Positions 34,619 through 46,934 of a stretch of DNA of 64,000 bases are shown here, one piece after another (the stretch's first letter is position 1; every line of letters starts with the position of its first letter). The notes beneath the pieces were generated by a model that did no database searches, was not told the DNA's origin, and was given only the letters and a program-made list of their open reading frames with translations. Position numbers and translations under genes: made by a program. Source of the stretch: Paramyrothecium sp. XJ0827 (Eukaryota > Ascomycota > Sordariomycetes > Hypocreales > Stachybotryaceae); the NCBI GenBank assembly GCA_020881915.1, contig JAJFPB010000003.1:124001-188000 (forward strand). Reading direction: 5' to 3'.

Positions 34619-36601
34619 ATGCAGCTCGAGCCACACCTCACCCAGCTGTTTATCGGTAATAAGGTGTGCCATTCATAACTCCAAAGGAAGAAGGGATGAG
34701 AAAGGCGATTACTAACACTACTCCTCCAGTACGTTGACTGCCGGAGCAAAAAGACGTATGTAACTTCAACCCAATAACATTTTACAAATATCCTTGGCCG
34801 GCCAACACGGTTTGGCCACTCTGGGTTTAGAAGCCGAGAAGAGGCTAATGTTCCAAAACATTTTGTAGTATTGCTGTATACAATCCAGCAACAACCGAGC
34901 TGGTCAGCGACAAGATCCCAGTAGCCGGAGAGGAGGATGTTGATGAGGCTGTCCGGTTGGCCAACCAGGCATTTGCGGCGGACTCGCCATGGCGCAAAAT
35001 GACCAATAGCGAACGGCAAAAAATCCTGCTCAAGTTTGCAGACATCCTTGAAGCCAACCAGGAACGGCTCGCTCATCTAACGCGTCTGACCCTTGGGGCG
35101 CCATATCTACCTTTCGGAAAGTCCGAGATCGATACAGCCATTAACTGCTTTAGATGCAAGTGCCACCCCACGTTTACGTGTGACAAGATAGGATGTTATT
35201 TCGGAGAAAACAAAGCGCTAACGACATGCCGAGTCTTTAGATTATGCGGGTTGGGTAGACAAGCATGCCGGGCAAGCTTTTCCCGCCGACGATGGGTTCT
35301 ACAAGATTGTGCGGAACGAGCCCATTGGTGTAGTAGCTGGGTGAGTCCAACTCGATACGTTCCAGTACTCCAACAACATCAAAGTCGTCTATAGCGTCTC
35401 GCACACAATGTGTCCAGCGTGACTCTGATACTGACTCTTATCGTGCTGCAGAATCATCCCGTGGAATGGTCCACTCGCATCAGTTGGTCTCAAAGCCGCG
35501 CCGGCACTGGCAACGGGCAACGTATTCATTCTAAAACCGAGCGAAAAGACTCCATTAATGGCTGCAGAGCTAGGAAAACTGGTGCTCCAGGCCGGGTTTC
35601 CTCCTGGTGTATTTCAAGTAGTGACCGGTGATGGAAGTACTGGAGCACTACTGGCATCACACATGCACGTGGCCAAGGTCAGCTTCACGGGAAGCATTCC
35701 GACCGGCAAGGCAGTGCAGGTCATGGCTGCGAAAAGCAACCTCAAAAGGGTCACACTGGAGCTGGGAGGCAAAAGCCCAGCGGTCGTGTTCAATGACGCT
35801 AATTTGGACAATGCGGTCAATTGGTTCGTGAAAGTCTAGCGGTGGCGCAGAGGCGTTATAACTGTTACGGCATGAGACGTTGCTAACGAGGTGTTGCTTG
35901 ATAGGACTGTCAACGCACTCCTGACCAATAGCGGACAAATTTGCTTCGCGGCAACGAGAGTCTACGTCCAATCGGGGATCTATGATCAATTCATCAAGGG
36001 GTACAACGCAGCAATTCAGGAGAAGAAGAAGCGAATTGGGAATCCCGAGGCGGAAGGTGTAGAATTCGGCCCTGTTGTAGACAAGGCACAGTACGAGCGG
36101 ATCATGGGCATCATCGCCGATGCGAAAGACAAGAAGGAGGGCACGCTGCTCGCAGGCGGCAACATCATGGACGGAAAGGTAAGAGGCTGTCAAGAGACCC
36201 ACGACTGCTTCGAATGTACGCTAACACTGGGGTAGCAGGGTTACTTTATAGAGCCAACCGTCTTCACAGAGACGGAAGACGGTGCCTTCATCCACAGGGA
36301 CGAAATCTTCGGACCAGTGGTGGTAATCAACAAGTTTGAGACGGAGGAAGAGGTTTTACGCAAATGCAACGACAGCAGGTACGGGTTGATGGCGGGCGTA
36401 TTCACGCAGGACATCAACCGGGCACTCCGGCTGAGCTCACAGATCGACGCAGGCGTGGTGGGCGTCAATTGCATCAGCACCATCACCCCCTCATGCCCGT
36501 TTGGTGGGACCAAGGAGAGCGGGTTGGGGCGCGAGAATGGAGAGCATGCGCTGCGAGCCTACACAGAGCCCAAGACGGTGTTGATCAACCTCAACTTCTG
36601 A
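34619..36601 (+). CDS. NAD(P)-dependent aldehyde dehydrogenase
   Basis: Oxidises an aldehyde to the acid. Seven exons fit: 34619-34663, 34730-34755, 34869-35155, 35241-35340, 35452-35823, 35905-36178 and 36239-36601, giving 488 aa, the usual ALDH length. The catalytic Glu is in VTLELGGKSP (about residue 254) and the nucleophilic Cys in NSGQICFAATR (about 287). IIPWNGP and FTGSIPTGKAV mark the cofactor site, and EIFGPVVVI and SGLGRENGEHALRAYT the C-terminal signature. The third intron (35156-35240) starts with GC (GCAAGT), needed to give NCFRYYAGW. The second exon is only 26 nt. Downstream of the CoA ligase on the same strand, it can supply its acid substrate. Confidence 0.92.
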
Positions 36602-37411
36602 TGCTCTTTGGTGAGGTGTACGAGACGGCGGTCTGTAGTGCGACCAGAGAGCAGCTGTGTATGTAAATACCATGACAAATGCATGTGTTGCTCCTCGTTT
36701 CCCTTCGTCCGAATCTGTTGCGCCTACGCTTTAGCTCGGGGCTAGCTGGGGTCACGGTTCCAGCCGCCATGAGTCATGACAACAAGCCCGGGATTATCGA
36801 CCAAGTTGAAAAGTAACTAAGCAGGCAGCTGACGACTCGTCCCATTCTGGATCCACCCATCCGCTGGGTGCAGCTAATGGGAGGGCTCGAGGCTGGCCAT
36901 AGCACTTGTTAGTGTCTCTCTCCACGATTCATCCCCAGACCATTCCTTGTTTTCCCCGCATTTTCGGCTTGTCGGGACCCCGCCGGCTCCACACCCCGTC
37001 GCCGGTGGACGGCTGCGCAGGTGGTTGGTTTCACAGCACAGCAACCCCGCACTCGAGCCTCGAGCCGCGATCACCATCCCGGCTTCGGGTGCCCTGTTTC
37101 TTAACATTCATATGCCTTGTCCGTCCATGCGTCCACATATTACCGTCCGTATCTCGCACATCTGCGTACCCCGCGCCGGCCCCTGCTGCCCCGCCCCGCA
37201 CTTGATGAGAGCATCAGTTGTTCCCAGCACGTATGCTGCAAATCGCCTGAGAGAGAACGCGCTGGTAGTCGGTAAACGCTGGACCACGCGTGTCAGCGAG
37301 ATTTGACGCCCCAGCAACTGGAATCGAGGATAACTAAGGGGCAGTTCGAGGCATATATTGATCACGGGCCACATTTCACGACCTGCACTCGGCATCATCC
37401 ACAGCGTGAAC
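36602..37411. other. Intergenic, promoter of the bZIP gene
   Basis: About 810 bp with short GC-rich frames but nothing recognisable as a gene. Contains a perfect 11-bp palindrome at 36768. Confidence 0.45.
36768..36778. promoter_or_regulatory. bZIP-type palindrome, perfect
   Basis: CATGAGTCATG, 644 bp upstream of the bZIP gene's own ATG and 167 bp past the ALDH stop. Position allows autoregulation of the bZIP gene. Confidence 0.65.
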
Positions 37412-39179
37412 ATGCCAGAGCAAGCATCCAGGAAGCGCTCCCGTGCTGTAGCAGCCCTCACCGAGGAGCAAATCCGGCACAAGCGCGACATTGATCGCCG
37501 TGCCCAGCGCGCTTTCCGGAAGCGCACCAAGGACTGCATCTCCAACCTCGAGCTGCAGTTCAAAGAGCTGCAGGAGACCTGTGGCCAACGAGAGCGCGAT
37601 CTGCGGGTCATGCGGGAGCAAAATCAACTCTTGGTGCAATGCCTAGAAAACATTGTCGACCTGGCCTCGTCTACCCTGACCCGGATTAATCCTGATAATA
37701 GTGATAGCGAGCCTTCGCTTGCTGACGCCGAGCCAGCGGCCCAAGATATGGCGATGGAGGTGGAACCGGTCAGCTGTGGGGAAGCTAGCCATCAAGCTGT
37801 AAGCCCAACTGGCGAATCACCCATTGAAGTCTTTCGACATGAAGACCTTGCACAAATGGTCGAGTCGACCTCTGTACCGGAAGAACAGAGACGCCCATCA
37901 GCAGCATCAGCACTCGCTTCCGTAGTGGATGCTTCTGCACCAGATGAGACTATCCATGTCCAAGCGGCACAAATATATTCTCCTAAATCCCCCAACCATT
38001 TGAGAGAAGTGACTCCGTCCGGGGGAGAAATCTCGCCTACCTCCGCAGCAGCTGCCAGTCCTCCATTGCACAGCATGGACGGCCCGATCGTGTCGCCACT
38101 CACGGGTTATCAGGCAGACGAACATTCTCTTGGTCAAAATCCGCCACTATCATATACCGAGGGTGATCAGATACCCCTCCAGTCCTCAGGCGTCGCAGGT
38201 TCCATTGGCGGAGACGGCTCTCCAAAGGTGCGATCTTTTATTGCCATACCAACGCCCGCTAGCACAATGGGGAGCTCGGATGTGCGTGATAGCAGCCTCA
38301 ATCCAAAGGCCGCATATCATGTATTGCCAGAGCACCTGCCCTCTACATGTCCCCTGGATTCGATCCTTTTAGATTTCCTGCACGCGCAAAGGGATCTCAT
38401 TGCACGCGGCATGCCTTTCGATGCCATTGCTGGATCTCAAAAACCTACGACCAAAGCCATGATAGACCCATCCCTCGTCTCATCTGTACCTCCACTCAGC
38501 GGTGTCATGTCTGGCGTCCTTTCGACTTTCCAACATGTCCACAAGACTGAAAAACTGGCATTCTTTTGGTTAATGTGCCTGACAATGACGGTATGTCCAA
38601 TATTTCCGCCCCTTGTGAGATATTTTGCTGTTCGAAGCAAGTTGTCAGGTTTTCGGCTTTTTGTGGAGAACCCAAGTTGCGATTAGATACACGAACGTAG
38701 CTAATGGGTATTTCATAGTGGCAAATATCACCTAACAGCGAGAAATATCAAGCTATGCCGCCATGGTTGAGGCCTACAGTGACCCAAGTTGCTGTGTCGC
38801 ACCCCTGCTGGATTGACAACATCCCATGGTAAGCTTTCTTCTCCTTGCTGTTGCAAATCCCCATCTATCTTGCTTCTCAGACAATCAGTCATTCGTTTCA
38901 AAATCTAACTTGCGGCAAAGGCCTGGTGTAAGAGACGTCCTCATCGAAAAGGCGGATGAATATCCATTTCACATATTCTCCGATTATTACTCTCAGAATG
39001 TGTCAGTCAACTGGCCGTTCGATAGTGCTGACGCGGTGTCCGACCTTGGTGGCGGCGACAGTGTCTTGCATTCTATATTCGAGAAGCATATTCGGAACCT
39101 CAAGAATTGGAGTGTGACGCCAGAGTTTTGTGCCAAGTTTCCCGAGTTGGAAGCTGCCATCTACCGTCAAGGCTATTGA
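37412..39179 (+). CDS. bZIP-like transcription factor with DUF3425 domain
   Basis: Nuclear regulator of a fungal-specific group. Three exons (37412-38590, 38719-38828, 38921-39179; introns 128 and 92 bp) give 515 aa. The start at 37412 puts the basic region almost at the N-terminus: KRDIDRRAQRAFRKRTKDCI (about residues 28-47), running into a leucine-zipper-like heptad region to about residue 90. The position of the usual invariant Asn holds Asp (DRRAQRAFR), as in many fungal DUF3425 proteins. The middle 230 residues are low-complexity Ser/Pro/Ala/Glu. The C-terminal DUF3425 domain includes the segment CPLDSILLDFLHAQRDLIARG, FWLMCLTMT, HPCWIDNIPWPGVRD and HIFSDYY. It lies inside the cluster whose promoters carry a bZIP-type palindrome, so it is the natural pathway regulator. 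Confidence 0.9.
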
Positions 39180-39593
39180 CTACATTCACCCAAGCGAAAA
39201 GCTGGTGCCTTATGAGGGGGCTGTAATAATATGTACTTAACGAAACTCGTCACATGTCTATGCATCAATACCCCCTAAGTGTTGGAAGCAGAAGGTTTGC
39301 AGTGGGTTCGCAATGTCTTGGACGAGTATATGTGGACAACTCCGAAAATGCTGGTTTAATCTGGTGTGTATAAGTTATATGTGCCAAAAACTCACATGAG
39401 CATTTGACGATAGAGTACATTTTTGTAGTTCCGCGCTCTATGCAGGGAAGCCTTGCTTTCTGCAATAAAACTCTTGAATCTGTTTATTCTTGCCATCTGA
39501 CTGAGTCACCGAAAAAAAAAAAAAAGTCTCTGCTTTGCGGCCAGTGTCTTACCATCCCCTTTCTGTTATCTACTCGATGTTTTACGTTTTTGA
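39180..39593. other. Convergent intergenic region
   Basis: About 410 bp between convergent 3' ends. Holds an A-run at about 39512-39525 and a TGAGTCA core at 39502. No gene seen. Confidence 0.45.
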
Positions 39594-41704
39594 CTAACTG
39601 TTTGGTCGTACAGAAGCAGCAGTCGGCACGTCTTCGACGTGTCTGTGAGAGAGTTCGTCTTTCATACCATGCTGCTCCAATTTGATGGACCCATCTACCT
39701 GCTGCGATCCAATTTCCTCGTCGATTGTATAGCCTTTGACAAAAATGTAGTCTATTTCCTCCAAAGTCTTGCCACTTGTCTGTGAGGCAGTTAGCCCACA
39801 GTCACTACAGCTTGATTGATTGTGATGAAAATGGGATCCGAGAGATGATGAAAATTCACCAGGGGAGGAATGTGTGGACGGGCAAAGCAAATCAAATAAT
39901 AAGCTTACCTCGGGAAAAAAGAAGTAAACGAAAGGGATATTAAGCATGATCATGATGCAGAAGAGGATGTAAAACTTCCAGCCTGCTGTAGCAATAGCAT
40001 ATGGTGTAATTAAGGCGATAACCTTGCGTCATCACGTATTGTTAGCGTAGTTTTGACAGAGGTCGTTAGCGAGAGTGTGGTTACTCACAAAGGTCCATAG
40101 CCATTCGGAAAAGGTCGCTGTGGCCGAGCCGATGTGCCTCAACTTCAGCGGCGTGATTTCGGGGGCATAGAGCCATGGGATACTGTTCCAGGAAAGGCCA
40201 AAGGATATCTCGTAGACGAATAACATCGCCAAGGCCATTTTGGATGTGGCAGATGTGTTGACAGCAATACCCGCGGTGAATATTGCCATGGCAGTGAGCA
40301 AAGCAACGGATCCTAGCAGCAGCATGGGCCGACGTCCTACCCGGTCCAACAACACCATGGGCGGGAAAGTGCCGCACCAAAATGCAATCTGGATGCATCC
40401 AGCGACCAAACTACTGGTCTCTCGGCTCAATCCGACATTGGTCTCCAGCACGATTGTGACGTAGAAGGCAATAACGTTGATGCCGGTGAACTGCTGCCAG
40501 AATTGAATCATGAAACACAACACCAGACGCCGAGTGTTTTTGACCGGTGACTTATCGTAGAGGACACTTTTCCATGTCAACTTTCCAGCCTCTCCCTGCA
40601 TCTCCAATTGGAGTGCTCGTTCCATGTTAGCCACGATGGTTTGGACAGAAGGGTCGTCCTCAGCGCTATTGTGCAACCTCGAAAGCACACGGACTGACTC
40701 CTCTTTAAACCCATGCGAGAAGAGCCATCTGCCCCATCATGCACAAGTTAGCTGCTCTGTTTGTAAAACAGTATTTTTGAAGTCTGATACGCTATATTGA
40801 ACTGACCTTGGAGTTTCGGGGAGGAATAGGATCGTGAACGCCGTAAATAGAGCGAACACATTCTGGAACGCGATAGGAAATCTCCACACCACCTGCGAAT
40901 GCGTTCCCATTAGCATCATTTATTCAATCGGCTCACTCAAGCCCTGAGAGCTTGTCCTTTTGCAAAAGCATGGCCTTTAATTACCTCTCCTGTTAAGTTC
41001 TTGATCGTGCCATAGTCGAGCCAATAGGCAACCACTGTGCCAAACTGCAACGTGGTCAGAGCCTGTATTTTGCCACATAAACAACCGTAGCGAGGCAATA
41101 CTGACAATGACTATGGATAATTGAATGGCTATAGAGCGGCCGCGATTCTTGGCAGGCGAGCATTCGGACACGTAGACGGGCACCGTGGAAGTATTAATAC
41201 CTGGCAGAATGATGTGTCAATTTATACTCTTAAACTCCTTACGTAGATGTTTGGACAGATTGGACTCTGCTTCCTGGGTTTGTACATACCGTTACCAACA
41301 CCAGAGATCAGTCTGCCTATGATCAACTGTGTAGATCCATAGGTAGCTGCCTGTATGACTCCACCAATAGTCATGATCACGCAACCCCAAAAGATGCTGC
41401 GCTTGCGACCCAGCTTGTCGCCGACCATCGCAGCGACCATGCAGCCAGCCAGGCAGCCAATGTTGTAAAGGGCGACAATGAGGCCCAGGAAACTGGGACT
41501 AGGGTTGTCAATGGCTTTGAGAAAGCTCGGATCTGTAACTAGGCCACCCAGGACACCCTATTCACGTGTGGTTGGGTTAGGGTTGTGAAGCAGAGCTCGC
41601 GAAGGGAAAATTACCTGATCATAGCCGAAGAGGAGGTAGGCGCTGCCAGCACTCACTGTAATGGCAACCCTAAGGGCTTTCCCGCGAAGTTGATGGAAAA
41701 CCAT
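39594..41704 (-). CDS. MFS sugar-porter family transporter 1
   Basis: Plasma-membrane sugar/H+ symporter-type protein with 12 predicted membrane segments. Eight minus-strand exons (41704-41615, 41557-41290, 41200-41106, 41044-40985, 40892-40807, 40728-40089, 40022-39909, 39779-39594) give 512 aa. Motifs: FGYDQGVLGG in TM1, GDKLGRKRS between TM2 and TM3, PVYVSECSPAKNRG after TM4, FLPETPRWL before the central loop, QQFTGINVIAFY in TM7, DRVGRRPML between TM8 and TM9, and PETSGKTLEEID at the end of TM12. Within this catabolic block it may import the substrate or a glycoside; related proteins also carry quinate or lactose, so sugar itself is not proven. A perfect bZIP palindrome lies 381 bp upstream. 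Confidence 0.92.
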
Positions 41705-42553
41705 GCTGTCGGCCTGTTGAGGGGAAATTCACAAGGCGTTTATCGCCCTAGGAACACGCCTTCTTGAATGTGAGGGTCTTGAAGTCTAGATTCTTGATTG
41801 ATTGATGCAGAATTGGTTGAAAGACCGATAACGAGCAGCAGGAGAGTCGTACTGATACATTGCTATTTCAACTATGTGCAAATCACAATTATAACTTCGT
41901 CAGCTGATGTCTACCAGGCTTCCGGGTCTAGAGTGTGAGTCTAGCGTAGGGCGATCACTGACCCCTTGCATGTTTTCGAAAGTATATTTCCGTCAGGTGG
42001 TTCAACACTCGGCATTGAGATTTCTCAAGCGTCGTTGGAAAACCATGTGCTACGCATGCATGCTAACCAGAAAAAGATTCTTCACATGAGTCATGTTTGC
42101 TACTACTGGATCAACTGCCAGTGATTATCTCCGCATGAGTAATGTAACTATGCTTTTGCCTTCTCCGCGGACAACATCCACCATGTCATGTTAGACCAGG
42201 CCGCTGCGTCATGTGCACCAGCACCGGTATACACTACGATGTATAGCCAAGGCTGTGTTGGAGGTTCGGGCAATGGGTGGACACCGTTATTGGCCGTATC
42301 ACAATCATCCATTCAGTTGTTGCTGTTCAGGTACAATGCCAAATTTTTCCCATGCTCGCTGAACAGAAATACTAGAGACCAATGACTTTTCAAGCTATTG
42401 AATTAACCTTGTGCGCCACATTCATCACATTAGATCATCTCAGAAAAATATCACGCCTCACTTGAGATCAACTATGTGGAGGTACGGAGACATTAAGCAG
42501 TTTCAATTCTGAGCCTATCTATCAAGAGGGAGTTGGCCATCATTGCCTCATCG
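41705..42553. other. Intergenic, promoter of transporter 1
   Basis: About 850 bp between the transporter start and the tail of the second ADH. No gene. Contains the perfect palindrome at 42085 and a one-mismatch box ATGAGTAAT at about 42135. Confidence 0.5.
42085..42095. promoter_or_regulatory. bZIP-type palindrome, perfect
   Basis: CATGAGTCATG, 381 bp upstream of the sugar-porter 1 start (minus strand). Confidence 0.7.
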
Positions 42554-44020
42554 TCACAAAACGATACCGAAACGGCCTGCTGTTTTCCCACCATTCATTG
42601 TGTCAATGATCTCATGAATGTCGTTGATGCTGTTGCGTGTCATGATGTGGGCTTTTATATTGTGTTTGTGGCTGAATTCGATGGGTTCGACCATGTTCTG
42701 GGGGATTCCACTGCTCCGTCCGGCGATACGATATTTACCCAGCAAGATATCGAGGGCATTAACTGTTAAGGGCTTTTGAGGGATGCCAGCCACCATCAAA
42801 AGACCATTGATTCTATGAAAAGTTAGCTTGACCAATACCTCAATTACCAAGGGACTGCGGGAGATAAGATGCATTCAAGACAAAGGCTTCAAGTGAATGC
42901 GTTTGGACGTACCGTAGCGTACTTGGTGCCGTAAGATATGCAGCGTTTGAAGCGCTGAAGACGGCAGCCGCATGACAGCCACCGTTTGTGACCTTCTTGA
43001 GCTGCGCTTCCCAGTCGCTGGTTTCCAAAGTGTTGTACGTATAGTCTGCACCAAGCGACTTGACCACGTCTAATTGTGCATTGGAAACATCAAGACCAAC
43101 AACTTTCAGGTTCAAGGCCTTTGCGTACTGCACAGCTGTTTATTCGGGCCAAATCATCAGTACGACGAGGTCGGATATGATTACGGTGAGGGCGCTTACC
43201 GAGATGACCCAACCCTCCACAGCCCACAACTGCAATCCATTGGCCTTCCTTCAGATCGCATCCTTTGATGGAATGATACGCTTGTGGGGTGTTAGTTTCT
43301 GGAATAGTTGCTGTATGCTCGGTCGATCCAGTTTGGGAGGATGGAAACCACTCACCTGTAACTCCAGCGCAAAATAGTGGTGCAGCTGTTACCAAGTCCA
43401 TACCCTGGGGTAGAACCATGGCATTTCTGTAATCGGCTATCGAAAACTCGGCGAAATGGCCATCACAAGTGAAGCCATGCATTCGGCCTGTCTTCTTCTC
43501 GCAGAAAAGATTATGTACCTGGCATCCATCACACTCATCTGTACATGGTTAGCATGAATTCAACCTCGACCCAAGCGGAAAAGATGTCTCACAGCAGGCA
43601 TAGCTACATCCCAAACAGCCCACGGCATCCCCTATCTTGAAGTTTTTTACATCTTTCCCCATTGCTACCACGTAGCCCGTGTTCTCATGCCCAATCGTCA
43701 CCTTGTCCGTCGGCGGCTCCTCTGCTGTGTGGCCCCAAAAGAGCATCTGGCAGGGCCACTGTTAGATTTCAAGTCAAGTCCACTCATTCATTTGTCTCGA
43801 GCACGCACCAGATCCGAGTGGCAAAGCGTTGCGCATTTTGTTTTGATCAATATTTCATTATCCCTGCACGTCGGAACAGGGATTCGGTTGACCTCAACTT
43901 TGTTGGTGTGCTGACGGGGTCAAGCAGTTAGCAGGTCGTTTGCGACATCTCTGAGCCTCGTGGATCATGAACCTTGTTATATTGCGCTGCAAGCATCGTT
44001 TCAGTTGCGATGGACCCCAT
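42554..44020 (-). CDS. Zinc-dependent medium-chain alcohol dehydrogenase 2
   Basis: MDR alcohol dehydrogenase of the yeast Adh/cinnamyl-type branch. Seven minus-strand exons (44020-43973, 43910-43809, 43746-43593, 43538-43356, 43280-43200, 43135-42913, 42812-42554) give 349 aa. Catalytic zinc ligands are Cys in TLCHSDLM and His in TIGHENTGYV. The structural-zinc Cys lie in ACYECDGCQVHNLFC. The Rossmann motif GCGGLGHLAVQYA spans an intron. The C-terminus contains NALDILLGKYRIAGRSSG. Unlike ADH 1 it has the short-loop microbial ADH layout, so the two probably act at different steps. Near-perfect bZIP palindrome 417 bp upstream. Confidence 0.9.
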
Positions 44021-44914
44021 ACTGACTGCTGTGGTACAATTTCCGAAGACAGAAGTTGATAAAGTTGCGAATAGCGAAAAATTGTCGAACTCGGACAATA
44101 TTCTTCGAAATAGGTTTTGAACGAGGAAAAAGGCTTGTCAAAAATTAGTGAGCAGCGAAGCTTAGCGACCTGTTTGGAGATCCCGTGCCCCTTTCATGTA
44201 AGGTATTTCTGTCCCACAGCAGTGGAGGTGGTCATTATTTCCCCGTCAATTTGGGGTCTGGGGAAATGGAGCTACTCCACGCCCTAGAAGCTTCATGACA
44301 TGACTAATGACTTTAAGTGTGCGTCACAACTACTTATCGGATACCATAAGCCTCATTTCATTTGTCGTTCACGTGAGGCCAAATGCCCCGTATCAACTAA
44401 GGGGCTTGAATGTCGTCGCTCATTGCAGCAACCTTTCATGAGTCATCGTTGCTTCAATCCAGGTTGTATAGTACATGCTGTAACCTGAATCATTCGATCT
44501 AGATTATGTACGCAAAATTTACGCACGGTGGCAAACTGGCCGCGGGTTGGGGGGTGGTAAAAGTAACTCCAAGAGGCAAGCAATCTCACAATGGTCAAAT
44601 CTCTCAACTTGTGGCGCAAGGTTGTGGATCGAGATTTCGACCATGTCGTCCCACAGTCAACATGACATTGATGAAAGTCATGTCACTGGTCTGCAGAAAC
44701 CTAGCCATCAGTCGCCAGCTCTAAGCCAAAATTATTCTTCCGTGTAATGAGGTATTGCTTGATTAAGCTGAGATGAGACGTCGTGCATATCTAGGATTAT
44801 GGTAATTAGTTTACCTCACCTAGACGAGAGGAGCTTCATGGATGTAGTTACAACCTAAGTGTTTCATTTGAAAATCACGGTCCTAGTCTTTCTATGCCCT
44901 TTAACAAGTTCCCG
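44021..44914. other. Intergenic, promoter of ADH 2
   Basis: About 890 bp. No gene. Contains a palindrome at 44437-44447 and a one-mismatch box CATGACTAATG at 44299-44309. Confidence 0.5.
44437..44447. promoter_or_regulatory. bZIP-type palindrome, 10/11 match
   Basis: CATGAGTCATC, with the full 9-mer ATGAGTCAT, 417 bp upstream of the ADH 2 start. Confidence 0.65.
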
Positions 44915-46934
44915 CTAGATTCGGCCTCGCTCTAGAAACTTGTTCGGAATATCGACGAGCTTGCACCTCAAGTACTCTGCCAAGTTCTTGCCCAATACAT
45001 CATAGGTGGAGCTAGACGCAACTCCACGATCTAAGTGATCCTTAAGCAGGAAGTGAACGGCTAAGGAGACGATGTCAGCATTCAGGTTGCGTTGGGCAAT
45101 TGAAGATCCCAGGGCCGTTTTGACTCACCCCAGATGTTTGGGAGCTCAAACCGAAAGATAGGTTTGCCTTTATCGTCTTCGGCCAGTAAGTTTCTTAGCA
45201 AATTCACCGTCAGGAGATTCCGGAGCCAGTCCCATTCGTCGGCATTGCGAACAAAGAATCCTACATTACAGTCCGAGCCTTTGTCTCCGCTCCTGGCATG
45301 CACTACATAACCCAGAGGCGCCCTCGTCGTTGGCCCAAAGGAGCTGAGATTGATCGAATCAGAGGTTTCGTAGGATGGCTGCTCATAGAGGAAGCTCTGC
45401 GTGTCGGAAGGCGGGGGAATAGATAGCTCCAAATCTTTGAACGGTACATAGCACGTATGGTTGATAGCTTGTTGCGGTAACAATGTCACAAAATACTCAT
45501 AGTAAGGCTTTGGAACGGCTTGTCGAGTATCCACCGCAAAAGTAGCTCCTGGATAGCTCTGCATGATAGTATCGGTCACCGGGCGCAGGAAGTTTTTGAT
45601 CGAGAGGTCTTCTGCGTCCTTGGCTTGGGCAAAAATGCGAAGATCCACGGTGGCTGCGTCCTGGTTCCTAGGGTCTGTCGGACAGCGGCCGTTGGTCCGA
45701 AACACCAGGCAATGGAACTTGGATTCATCGAGGCCAGCGCGAACTTGACGTTCCAGGAGCGCTGCTTTCTCTTCAATATCCAAGCCACATAGGAAGTAGT
45801 GCGCCTCTGCCTGATATCCACCTTTCGCCGTTATGCCAACCTTTGTGGTCGGCGGAGGTTTCACGCTCCCGACATTATGCACGAATCTGTTTGAAAAGTC
45901 AGGCTTATAACCAATGCGGGCATGAGAATGAAGTTGGGTTCGTTGTCGTCCACTCACACTCGGTTTTCTCCCGCCTCCTCAATTTTAATGGTGTCCAGCA
46001 CTGCCACAACATCCGAATTGTAGTAGTACGGACCTTGGATCTCGTAGAGTAGCTGAGCCTTGCAGGTATCGACTGTCACAGAACCGCCACGAGCCTGCTG
46101 TTTTGTCACAAAAAAGTGACCATTGGACTGCATCTCAACAATTGGGAACCCGACATCCGTCAAAGAATCAGTGAGGCTCTTGAAGCCAGAAAAGTTTCCT
46201 CCCGTGACATATGTCGAGCATTCGATGAAATGGCCAGCCACAAATGCGTGAGCCAGCCTATCGTAGTCATTGCGAGCCCATTTAAAATGATGTGCTGCGA
46301 TGCCAATGGTTGGAGATGCATCTGCGACACGACCGCAGAGAACAATATCGGCCCCGTGGTTCAGCGCTTCAACGATACCCCAAGCGCCAAGGTAGGACTG
46401 TGCGTAGACAGGCTCAAGGCCCCAGTCCAAAAGTGTTTTGCCTGATCAGTCTCTGTGGTCAGTACAACTAAATACTCAATAAGGAGTAGGCGACAGTGCC
46501 TCACCTGTAGTCAAGCTTTTGAAGTCATGTCCAGCCTTGACGGCTTCCTCAACGGCTTCGATTGTCTCATCACCTCCAACCCAGGCGACTTGGAGGCTGA
46601 GGTTGGCGTCTTTGACCATACGCACGACTGCTTCATATAGCTTCTGCGTGTCGCTAGCTCCCGCATTTACGGCAACCTTAATTCCATTTCTTTGGAGATG
46701 CTGCAGGGCTGGCTCCAGAGCCTCGAGAAACGAGTCTTCAAACTCATCCGAGAGGCCCTTTTTGTCTATCTTAGAGCCTCCTCTTGTGGTCATGTTGTAC
46801 TCGGACATCCAGTCGCCAACAATGTAGCTAACGTTGTCATTCTTTGCCAGATCAGCGAAGCCATGACGACGATCCGTTACGGAGCCGGACGCGGAGGCAA
46901 TTCGGACATAGTCCATACTGCTAACGGAACCCAT
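44915..46934 (-). CDS. AtuA-like protein (DUF1446, acyclic terpene utilisation family)
   Basis: Member of the family of AtuA from the bacterial acyclic terpene (citronellol/geraniol) utilisation operon; its exact reaction is not established. Four minus-strand exons (46934-46505, 46441-45958, 45886-45129, 45060-44915) give 605 aa. The N-terminus has the family's IASASGSVTDRRHGF-type opening and ALQHLQRNGIKVAVNAGA. The middle has YLGAWGIVEALNHGADIVLCGRVADASPTIG and YVTGGNFSGF. PPPTTKVGITAKGGYQAE opens the second half, which contains HARSGDKGSDCNVGFF. The last exon supplies the C-terminal segment (DVLGKNLAEYL). No targeting signal was seen. Its presence points to branched acyl or terpenoid acid breakdown. 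Confidence 0.9.

Noticed and set aside
34540..35076. 178-codon frame on the minus strand across the ALDH 5' exons
   Set aside because: Antisense shadow of the aldehyde dehydrogenase, without motif.
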